This document shows positions 41,173 to 46,608 of a stretch of DNA of 46,608 bases, in pieces. A program made the position numbers and the translations under genes. Source of the stretch: a virus; IMG/VR virus record IMGVR_UViG_3300027965_000072, positions 1 through 46,608 of that record. One strand, written 5' to 3'. The notes below the pieces were generated by a model that saw only the letters and a program-made list of their open reading frames with translations, had not been told where the DNA came from and searched no databases. Position 1 is the stretch's first letter; the number at the start of each line of letters is the position of its first letter.

Positions 41173-41529
41173 TCACGCTCCGCGCCGCACCGGCAGCAGG
41201 TCCGGATTGAACCGCCGCGGATCAAACCGCGCGTCCTCCGGCCAATGCACATAGCGACCGGTATCTTCGTCGTACAGCTTCAGAATCGTCACCGCGTGAC
41301 CGCCGAGCTGCTCGCTATACGTGAATCCAGGATCGCGGCCGCCGCGGCCGCCGTCGCCTTCATCCCCGACCATCTGCGTAACAAGGAGCCGCACAATCGC
41401 GCCCGTCTTGCGCGCTCGCACCACTTCGACATTCGATGCCCGCGCGAGCTGCCGCGCCCGCGCCGGGTCGCACCGCTCGACCAGACGTTCTCCCGCATAC
41501 ACGGGAATTTTCCCTGTCGATAGAGACAC
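41173..41529 (-). CDS. Hypothetical protein, first gene of the late operon
   Basis: 118 aa from a GTG at 41529. Features are a helical start (DPARARQLARASNVEVVRAR) and a C-terminal strand-rich region (GGHAVTILKLYDEDTGRYVH, WPEDARFDPRRFNP). No family is recognised. It lies directly downstream of the candidate promoter at 41626..41655 and so opens the leftward transcript that goes on to terminase and the head genes. A late activator or antiterminator would fit this position but has no sequence support. Confidence 0.6.
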   Translation of the reverse strand: MSLSTGKIPVYAGERLVERCDPARARQLARASNVEVVRARKTGAIVRLLVTQMVGDEGDGGRGGRDPGFTYSEQLGGHAVTILKLYDEDTGRYVHWPEDARFDPRRFNPDLLPVRRGA

Positions 41530-41625
41530 TCGTATTGAGCGAAAAGGGTGTGCGGACTAGTTTTTCGACCGGCCCGGCAGTCGCACATCTGCACAGCGGC
41601 TTTCGGGAGCCGTGTGCTCGGTCCT

Positions 41626-41655
41626 ATTCTGCACTGAACGAACTGTACGTGTCAA
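41626..41655 (-). promoter_or_regulatory. Candidate leftward promoter for the late operon
   Basis: On the minus strand TTGACA (41650..41655), an 18-nt spacer and CAGAAT (41626..41631) resemble a sigma-70 promoter. It faces the gene at 41529. Confidence 0.5.
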
Positions 41656-41685
41656 AACATTTTTTGCTCGGACTGTTCGCGCCCC

Positions 41686-42061
41686 AGTGGTCCCAGTATT
41701 CCTCGTCTCCGGTCCCAGTTAGCCGCACTTTCTAACCGCCTGAAAAACAACGTGTGGTCCCAGTGGTCCCAGTGGTCACGATGAATTACGCGTGTAATAT
41801 ACGCATTTGTGGGTGTGTTTTGGAAAGCCGTAGGTTTTTCGCAGGGCTTTCGCTATGCACACAAAGGCAGAGGAAAAGAACGCCGCGCAGCGCCGCCGCA
41901 CAACCTGACAGGCTCGCGCAAGCCGGTTGAGGCCACGCCGCAAATTTCACGCGCTATACGCGCGGGTAGGCCGGACCACTGGGACCACTGGGACCTATCG
42001 CGTGGATTGTGTAACTTAGGAAGAATTAGACAACTGGGACCTTACTGGGACCTGTGGGACC
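41686..42061. other. Inverted iteron clusters, candidate replication origin
   Basis: A 600-bp non-coding region (41530..42130) holds repeats of GGTCCCAG at 41689, 41711, 41756, 41765 (a truncated copy follows at 41774) and of the reverse complement CTGGGACC at 41979, 41988, 42034, 42045 (one-mismatch copy at 42054). In both clusters two copies are in tandem with a 9-bp period. Between the clusters is an AT-richer stretch with inverted repeats (GAAAGCC...GGGCTTTC around 41824..41854). The region lies just downstream of the primase-helicase gene. Iterons facing an AT-rich centre are typical of origins. Confidence 0.75.
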
Positions 42062-42098
42062 GCTCCGAGAGGAAAGAATCGGCAGATAGCTCCTGTAT

Positions 42099-42115
42099 CG
42101 GGGGCTGCGCCCCCG
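42099..42115. terminator. GC-rich hairpin downstream of the replication operon
   Basis: CGGGGGC-TGC-GCCCCCG forms a 7-bp stem with 3-nt loop, 16 bp past the stop of the last replication-operon gene (42131). No T-run follows on either strand, so it may be a weak terminator or part of the origin region. Confidence 0.45.
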
Positions 42116-42130
42116 AACCCCGCGCGCCGA

Positions 42131-42319
42131 TCACAGCGGGTACTCCCAAAACCCGAACTCGTCCAACCGGCCGTAGCCGCGCGTCAAAAGCCCGTCGATG
42201 CCAGTCGAGCAGCTCGGCCGCACACCGGCCGCCGCCAGGAAGCATGCGATCTCATGCCGCATCTCGGCTGGGATCGGATTCGGCCCAGGCCCGAAACAGC
42301 GCACGCGATAGAACCTCAC
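42131..42319 (-). CDS. Small protein coupled to the primase-helicase
   Basis: 62 aa from the GTG at 42319, which overlaps the stop of the helicase gene (GTGA). The sequence FYRVRCFGPGPNPIPAEMRH, IACFLAAAGVRPSC, DGLLTRGYGRLDEFGFWEYP is not recognised. It is the last gene of the replication operon before the iteron region and could be an origin-binding or replication accessory protein, which is inference from position. Confidence 0.65.
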   Translation of the reverse strand: MRFYRVRCFGPGPNPIPAEMRHEIACFLAAAGVRPSCSTGIDGLLTRGYGRLDEFGFWEYPL

Positions 42320-44838
42320 ACCAGCACCGCCTGCTGCGCCGAGGCCAGCCGCGCCGCCGGCGTATAAGGCCGGTACACCCATGCGCGGCCGCCGCCTGAC
42401 GTCCGGATCTTATGCCGCTTCCACCCCTGCACCCGCAGAATCGCCGCCACGCGATTCGCATCCGCCTGGCTAAACCGCCCCTTCTGAATGTCCAGACAGT
42501 CCGACATGATCCGGTCGATCGAAACCTCTTCCACGTCGCGCAGAAAGGTGCGCACCAGGACATCCCACGGGTCTTCGCGATAGCGCGCAGCCTGCTCCTC
42601 TTGAGCCGTGGCCACGACTTCCTGCTGATCGAGCCACCACGCCTCGCCCTGCTCGAACCGCACCCGCGCCTCGGCCCACAACTGGGGACAGTCCCGCTCG
42701 AGCGCCTTTTGATCGATCGCGCCACACGTCACCGGCCAGAATCGCCGTGCGCCCGTCTCATCTCGATTCCACACGTCTTGATTCGTGGTCGCCGCAAAGA
42801 TGCACTGCCGCGGAATGTTGACCAGTCGCCCCGCATACGGCGGCCGGTACCGCTCCGTCGTGCGTGACATGAAGGCCTTGACGCCCTCCACCTCGGCCTT
42901 AGTCATACTGTTCAGCTCGGCGACCTCGATAATCCACACGCCGTGCGTCTGCAACGAGGCATCCTTCGACTCCATCGCCTCGATCTGATCCGTGAACCAC
43001 TCCTCGTTCCGCGCCAGAAGCTTCAACGCGGTCGATTTCCTCGCGCCTTGCGGCCCCTCCAGCACCAGCGCGCAGTCCGCTTTACATCCCGGCCGCATCA
43101 CGCGCGCCACCGCCGAAATCAGCCATTTCGCGCCCACCGATGCCAGGTAGAGCGGCCGCCGGTCCGGCTCCGCCTCCACCGGCGCGGCGCCCAGATACCG
43201 CTCCAGCCAGATATGCAGCCGAGGCTCGCCATCCCATTCGAGCGTCTTCAGCCACTCCCGCACCGGATGAAACGCATGATCGTAGGCCACAGACTCCACC
43301 GCCCGCCCCGCAATCTCGATCGACACCTCGATATCGCGCCGCTGCAGCCAGTCCGCCGTGCGCACGTCGTGCATGTTGGTCCACTCGCCGTCCGGCATGT
43401 CGATCGGCGGCCGCTTCCGCGCCACCGTCCGCACTGCGAACTCGTCATGCCAGAGCACGCCCTGCCACTCCGGAGCATGCCGCAGCGCCGTAATCGCATT
43501 GGCCAGGTTCCCGCGAGGCTGCCCGTTGCCGGCGCGCAGCAGCAGCGATCGCCAGTGCGGCTCCTCGCCGCCGCCACCGTCGCTGCCCCCATCGCCGCCA
43601 CCGCGCCGTGCCTTCGCGATCGCCTTCCGCACGTCCCGCAGCTTCAGCCGCCGATCGAAGTGTCCAGCGAGCCGGGCCAGCGCCTTACCGCACGCGATAT
43701 CGTCGGCAGCCGCCATCCGCGGCACCAGGTCAAAGACCGCAATCGGATCGTCCGCCGCGACGACCGCCTCCACCGCCTGCATCAGCTCGAAGGTCTCGGC
43801 CGGAATCACCTTCTCCGTCGACGAGCTCGCCGGCGCCGGCGCTGGACACGACGGCTTCGGTGCCGATCGCCCCGCAATGCCCAGCACCACCGGCGATTTG
43901 ACCTTCGCCTGACACGCATCGCAGAAGCGTGCCCCGCCGAGCGAGTGCCGGATCTTCGCGCAGCTCGCCGGCCCCGCGTCCCGGAGCGCGTGCGCCAGCT
44001 TGGCGGATGTCTCGCGCGCCGAATATCCCGGATACGCGCTGCTCACGTCCTGCGCGATCTGCTCGCCGTTCTCGCAGCGCCCGAGAATCGAGAGCTGCGC
44101 ATACCACTCCGGTTCGCTCAGCGTCCGCGCATTCTCGACGCTCCACTGTAGCCAGGCGCACCCGCGCGCGATCGCACCGAAATCCGCCGGCGGCCACATA
44201 TTCCCGCCCGATACCGGCTTCTTGCCCTCACTGCCCTCCGCAATCCTGGCCTTAACCAGCTCGATCAGCCAGCCCGGCGCCGCCGGAAGCTCGCCCGCCG
44301 GCTCGATATCCCAGAAATAGGCATCGCCGCCGGCATGCGCGAGCGACGGCGGCATTACGACGTTGTGCCCCTCGAGCAGGACCTCCAGGCCTTCGTCCAG
44401 CTTGATCGAGCCCTGATCCGTATCGAGGCCCTCGGGCCACCGGAAATGCTCGTGCGTCCCCTTGCCGCCGGTCACAGCGGTCGGACACTCGATCGCGCCA
44501 TGCTGCTCGATCAGCCGCCCGCGCGACCAGTCCCCGCCATTCCGCGGGTCCATATCCAGCACCAGCGTGCCGGATGCCTTGCCGGACACGACCCCAACGT
44601 TGGCCAGAGGCCACGCATTCCACCAGTCACGGATGCGCCGCGGATCGGTGGAAGCCCGCTCCGCCCATTTCGCGAATCGCGGATGCTTCCCCGGCGTCGG
44701 ACACGATTCGCGCCCGTTCTCGGCGCGCCACTCCTCGCAGGTGCACTTCCCCTCCGCCGTCAGGTTGTGCAGCGGAATGACGCGCCACCCGCGCTTCGCG
44801 TAATCGAGCGCCGCCTGGAGCAGGATTTTCGCGCTCAT
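42316..44838 (-). CDS. Primase-polymerase and VapE-type helicase fusion, replication protein
   Basis: 840 aa. Residues about 10-200 are a bifunctional primase/polymerase (prim-pol) domain: GWRVIPLHN, then GVVSGKASGTLVLDMDPRNG with the catalytic Asp cluster, and EGHNVVMPPSLAH. Residues about 575-760 are a VapE-type (virulence-associated E) ATPase: LVLEGPQGARKSTALKLLAR with Walker A near residue 598, HGVWIIEVAELNSM, PRQCIFAATTNQDVWNRDE, GARRFWPVTCG. The protein would open and prime the phage origin. It overlaps the upstream zinc-ribbon gene by ATGA. Confidence 0.92.
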   Translation of the reverse strand: MSAKILLQAALDYAKRGWRVIPLHNLTAEGKCTCEEWRAENGRESCPTPGKHPRFAKWAERASTDPRRIRDWWNAWPLANVGVVSGKASGTLVLDMDPRNGGDWSRGRLIEQHGAIECPTAVTGGKGTHEHFRWPEGLDTDQGSIKLDEGLEVLLEGHNVVMPPSLAHAGGDAYFWDIEPAGELPAAPGWLIELVKARIAEGSEGKKPVSGGNMWPPADFGAIARGCAWLQWSVENARTLSEPEWYAQLSILGRCENGEQIAQDVSSAYPGYSARETSAKLAHALRDAGPASCAKIRHSLGGARFCDACQAKVKSPVVLGIAGRSAPKPSCPAPAPASSSTEKVIPAETFELMQAVEAVVAADDPIAVFDLVPRMAAADDIACGKALARLAGHFDRRLKLRDVRKAIAKARRGGGDGGSDGGGGEEPHWRSLLLRAGNGQPRGNLANAITALRHAPEWQGVLWHDEFAVRTVARKRPPIDMPDGEWTNMHDVRTADWLQRRDIEVSIEIAGRAVESVAYDHAFHPVREWLKTLEWDGEPRLHIWLERYLGAAPVEAEPDRRPLYLASVGAKWLISAVARVMRPGCKADCALVLEGPQGARKSTALKLLARNEEWFTDQIEAMESKDASLQTHGVWIIEVAELNSMTKAEVEGVKAFMSRTTERYRPPYAGRLVNIPRQCIFAATTNQDVWNRDETGARRFWPVTCGAIDQKALERDCPQLWAEARVRFEQGEAWWLDQQEVVATAQEEQAARYREDPWDVLVRTFLRDVEEVSIDRIMSDCLDIQKGRFSQADANRVAAILRVQGWKRHKIRTSGGGRAWVYRPYTPAARLASAQQAVLV

Positions 44839-45032
44839 GCTGTTTTCGCGCGGCCGCTACCTTGGCCCGTCCTCAGCCGTTCGAACACGGCCCAGCGAAA
44901 CCACCGGTCATACGAATAGAACCAGCGCATCTCCCGCACCGTCTGGCACTGCGGACACACCAGCGCCCGCTCTTCCACCGGCAGCGGGATCGGCGTCCCG
45001 CACTGCGGATTCACACAGGGCAGCGTGATCAC
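44835..45032 (-). CDS. Small zinc-ribbon protein of the replication operon
   Basis: 65 aa. Two Cys pairs (CVNPQCG and CPQC) form a zinc ribbon in the first 30 residues. The C-terminal half is aromatic and basic (REMRWFYSYDRWFRWAVFER). It is coupled to the primase-helicase by ATGA overlap, 9 nt after the end of ssb. It is probably a replication accessory protein; function not known. Confidence 0.75.
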   Translation of the reverse strand: MITLPCVNPQCGTPIPLPVEERALVCPQCQTVREMRWFYSYDRWFRWAVFERLRTGQGSGRAKTA

Positions 45033-45041
45033 TCGGCCTCG

Positions 45042-45431
45042 CTAGAACGGCACGTCCTGATTCGGTCCCGGATCATCTGCCGGCCCGCGGCCGCCCCGAT
45101 CGCCGCCGCCCAGCAGGATCAGATCCTCACAGACGATCTCCGTCACGTACCGCTTCACGTTGTCCCTGTCCGTGTAATCGCGCGTCTGGAGTCTTCCCTC
45201 GACCAGCACCTACTTACCCTTGGTGAGGTAGTCCGCCACGCGCTCGCACTGCCACAAAATGCAGCGGTGCCATTCCGTCTGCTCTTTGGCCTCGCCCGAC
45301 TGCTGATCCTTCCACTTCCGCGTCGTCGCGATCGAGAACTGCGCGTATTGCTTGCCGTTCGGCGTGAACTTGACCTCGGCGTCCTTCCCCAGGTTGCCGA
45401 GCAACTGCACCCGGTTGATCGATCGGCTCAT
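45042..45431 (-). pseudogene. ssb: Single-stranded DNA-binding protein interrupted by an in-frame amber
   Basis: The open frame from ATG 45431 gives an OB-fold SSB (INRVQLLGNLGKDAEVKFTP, FSIATTRKW, WHRCILWQCERVADYLTKGK), then TAG at 45210..45212. The same frame continues with VLVEGRLQTRDYTDRDNVKR, VTEIVCEDLILLGGGD and the acidic end PNQDVPF, the full SSB C-terminus, to TAG at 45042. The product would be 129 aa with one amber. Families have Gln, Tyr or similar at this place (KGKxVLVEGRLQTR). Both halves are otherwise intact. The frame before the stop would give 73 aa without the last OB strands. The start overlaps the upstream TGA. Confidence 0.9.
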
Positions 45432-45652
45432 GCCCGTTTCCTTTCCACGCTGCCCCGCTCGCTCTCTACCGGCTTCCGCTCCGCCAGAAACGCGCGGCAA
45501 AAGGCCAGCGCCTCCCGCTCCTCCGGCCGGAGATCGCACGGCCGGAGGAACTCGATATGCTGCAGCAACGCGCGCGCTGCATCGAGCACGCGCCGCCGCT
45601 GCCTCTCCAGTACCTGCGCCGCCTGGAAGGCATAGTCCGGCTCAGCTCTCAT
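45428..45652 (-). CDS. Small helical protein
   Basis: 74 aa. It is a charged helical protein (AFQAAQVLERQRRRVLDAAR, LLQHIEFLRPCDLRPEEREA, FCRAFLAERKPVE) with an Arg/Glu-rich end. The ATG at 45652 lies 11 nt inside the end of the upstream gene, and the stop overlaps ssb by ATGA. The two small genes upstream of ssb have similar helical, Arg-rich character and may be related to each other. Function unknown. Confidence 0.65.
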   Translation of the reverse strand: MRAEPDYAFQAAQVLERQRRRVLDAARALLQHIEFLRPCDLRPEEREALAFCRAFLAERKPVESERGSVERKRA

Positions 45653-45854
45653 GTCGGCTCCCCGCCGCCGCGACCGCCGTCTCAATCCCCAGGGCAGCCC
45701 GGCATTCCCGCACCATCTCGGCCTCCGTCGCCGACAGCCGCCGCTCGTCGACGCGATCCAGCACCGCCCGCGCCGCCGCGCGGACCTCGCCATAACTTGC
45801 CTTCAGCGCCGACAGAGCGGCACGCTGCGTTCGCACCACTGAGACCTCCGTCAT
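45642..45854 (-). CDS. Small helical protein
   Basis: 70 aa from ATG at 45854, overlapping the upstream TGA. The sequence VRTQRAALSALKASYGEVRA, ARAVLDRVDERRLSATEAEM, RECRAALGIE is one long amphipathic helix with a break. It resembles the next gene (ARAxLxxxDxxxLxxxExE-x-CRA pattern), suggesting two copies of one small family. Function unknown. Confidence 0.65.
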   Translation of the reverse strand: MTEVSVVRTQRAALSALKASYGEVRAAARAVLDRVDERRLSATEAEMVRECRAALGIETAVAAAGSRHES

Positions 45855-46288
45855 CGGATCGACCTCGCCTGGTAGCGCATCCACCACCCCAGTCCGCGCC
45901 CGCACCACTGAACGGCTCCGCACCCGCACTCGAAGGTCTGGCGGCGGTATTCAATCCGCTCGTTGCAGCCAAGCCGATGCTGCACGCGATCCCACTCTTG
46001 GTAGCTCCGCGCCGGTCGTTCAATGTGCACGCCGCCGTCCCGACCACGCGAGAACGAATAGGGCCGAACGAGCCACCCGCGGACATAAAAGGAAATCTCG
46101 CGGATACCCCAGCAATACGGCACCGTCAGTGCCGGCGACGGCGCCTTTGTGGCCAGTCGCTCCCACACATCGAGCAGCCAGGGGCGCTCTCCGGGCAGGA
46201 TCGCAACCGATCCAGGGGCTCCAGAAGCAACAAATTGCAGAGCGCGCCGCAGATCAGGCGAAAGTTTTGGGGAAAAAGCGAAGCTCAT
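45851..46288 (-). CDS. Hypothetical protein, first gene of the replication operon
   Basis: 145 aa from the ATG at 46288; an in-frame upstream GTG at 46318 overlaps the palindrome region. The N-terminal half (LSPDLRRALQFVASGAPGSV, AILPGERPWLLDVWERLATK) is helical. The C-terminal part is aromatic with two Cys (FECGCGAVQWCGRGLGWWMR), possibly metal binding. No family is recognised. It is the first gene after attR and the helically phased repeats, so its promoter and control are likely in 46289..46470. Confidence 0.65.
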   Translation of the reverse strand: MSFAFSPKLSPDLRRALQFVASGAPGSVAILPGERPWLLDVWERLATKAPSPALTVPYCWGIREISFYVRGWLVRPYSFSRGRDGGVHIERPARSYQEWDRVQHRLGCNERIEYRRQTFECGCGAVQWCGRGLGWWMRYQARSIR

Positions 46289-46302
46289 TCGCGCGCCCCG
46301 AC

Positions 46303-46314
46303 GCACACGTGTGC
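46303..46314. promoter_or_regulatory. Dispersed palindrome, site 8 (GCACACGTGTGC)
   Basis: Perfect copy, 15 bp upstream of the first gene of the replication operon, near three phased direct repeats. Confidence 0.75.
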
Positions 46315-46327
46315 GCACCCAGCGAGG

Positions 46328-46368
46328 GTCGGACGGAAAGGACGAAGGGTCGGACGGAAGTCGGACGG
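46328..46368. repeat. Three helically phased GTCGGACGG direct repeats
   Basis: GTCGGACGG occurs at 46328..46336, 46349..46357 and 46360..46368. Start-to-start distances are 21 and 11 bp, two turns and one turn of the helix. They lie between attR and the first replication gene, so they could be operator sites or integrase/Xis arm sites. Confidence 0.7.
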
Positions 46369-46481
46369 GATTCCGCTCTTCGCCGAGCCTTCGCCGTTTC
46401 CGGCCGCATAATCGCCCGGTTTGGCGCTCCGAATCAGGCTGCCGGAATTGCTGTAAGTTGTTGGATTTTTAGCTGCTTTTG

Positions 46482-46531
46482 ATGGAGGCGCGGGTCGGAA
46501 TCGAACCGACGAATAAAGGTTTTGCAGACCT
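46482..46531. repeat. attR: attR core: 50-bp direct repeat of tRNA-Cys 3' end
   Basis: Identical to 76..125. It forms the 3' part of the intact tRNA-Cys, so the phage supplied the 3' end that keeps the tRNA functional. Confidence 0.93.
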
Positions 46532-46557
46532 TGGCCTTACCACTTGGCTACCGCGCC
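46483..46557 (-). tRNA. tRNA-Cys (GCA), intact, with encoded CCA
   Basis: Minus strand. The acceptor GGCGCGG pairs with CCGCGCC, the anticodon GCA sits in CTGCAAA, the T arm is GTCGGTTCGAATCCGAC, and the discriminator T is followed by an encoded CCA at the 3' end. About 75 nt. The 3' 49 bases belong to the att core, so the tRNA 3' end is phage-derived. Confidence 0.95.
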
Positions 46558-46608
46558 ATACCGGGGTGGGGCTATTCGCACGATACCGCGCCTGCCGCCT
46601 CGAAGTCA

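Noticed and set aside
45210-45212. TAG reassigned to an amino acid in this phage
   Set aside because: The capsid gene and several others end in TAG at the expected length, so the amber in ssb is a single event.

Overview
The window holds one complete, apparently integrated temperate siphophage of about 46.4 kb. A 50-bp perfect direct repeat (76..125 and 46482..46531) is the 3' part of a tRNA-Cys gene. The intact tRNA-Cys lies at the right end (46483..46557, minus strand), and a tyrosine integrase lies next to the left repeat, so the two copies read as attL and attR. Only about 75 bp (left) and 77 bp (right) lie outside the att cores. The DNA is GC-rich with heavy use of ATGA/GTGA start-stop overlaps. 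The secreted proteins (LamG-like, beta-helix, collagen-like) resemble those common in Acidobacteriota of the Solibacter/Bryobacter type. That host assignment is inference and not firm.

Most genes are on the minus strand and are read from right to left. Right end (46.3-42.1 kb): a replication operon with three small unknown genes, a single-strand binding protein interrupted by an in-frame amber codon, a zinc-ribbon protein, a primase-polymerase/VapE-helicase fusion and one small gene. At 41.7-42.1 kb a non-coding region carries two clusters of the same GGTCCCAG repeat in opposite orientation around a large dyad; it is the best origin candidate. From 41.5 to 15.1 kb comes the late operon in lambda order: small genes, a TerS-TerL fusion, gpW-like joiner, portal, S49 protease with a nested scaffold start, decoration protein, gpE-like capsid, head-tail connectors, tail tube, G/GT chaperones with a -1 frameshift heptamer, several small genes including a J-domain protein, tape measure, tail-tip proteins, tail fibre, then a possible outer-membrane protein, holin and endolysin.

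Downstream of the lysis genes (15.1-9.7 kb) is a translationally coupled trio of large proteins with Sec signal peptides: collagen-like, DUF2341/LamG-like and right-handed beta-helix. They look like lysogenic-conversion cargo or exported adhesins. On the plus strand (7.6-9.7 kb) are an Xre-type regulator, an overlapping small ORF, a secreted protein and a HigBA toxin-antitoxin pair with a near-consensus promoter and operator. Divergent from the Xre gene, a ribbon-helix-helix protein starts a leftward chain of about a dozen small, tightly coupled genes (7.6-4.0 kb), ending with a ParB-like protein, an excisionase-like protein and the integrase.

The most striking unexplained signal is a 12-bp palindrome, GCACACGTGTGC or its one-base variants, found eight times and spread across the whole element, mostly at gene junctions. 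Its CACGTG core resembles parS, and the phage encodes a ParB-like protein, so a phage-encoded dispersed ParB-site system is a testable idea. Other points worth a second look are the inverted iteron clusters, the SSB amber codon, the TerS-TerL fusion, the J-domain protein in the tail operon and the secreted cargo trio.
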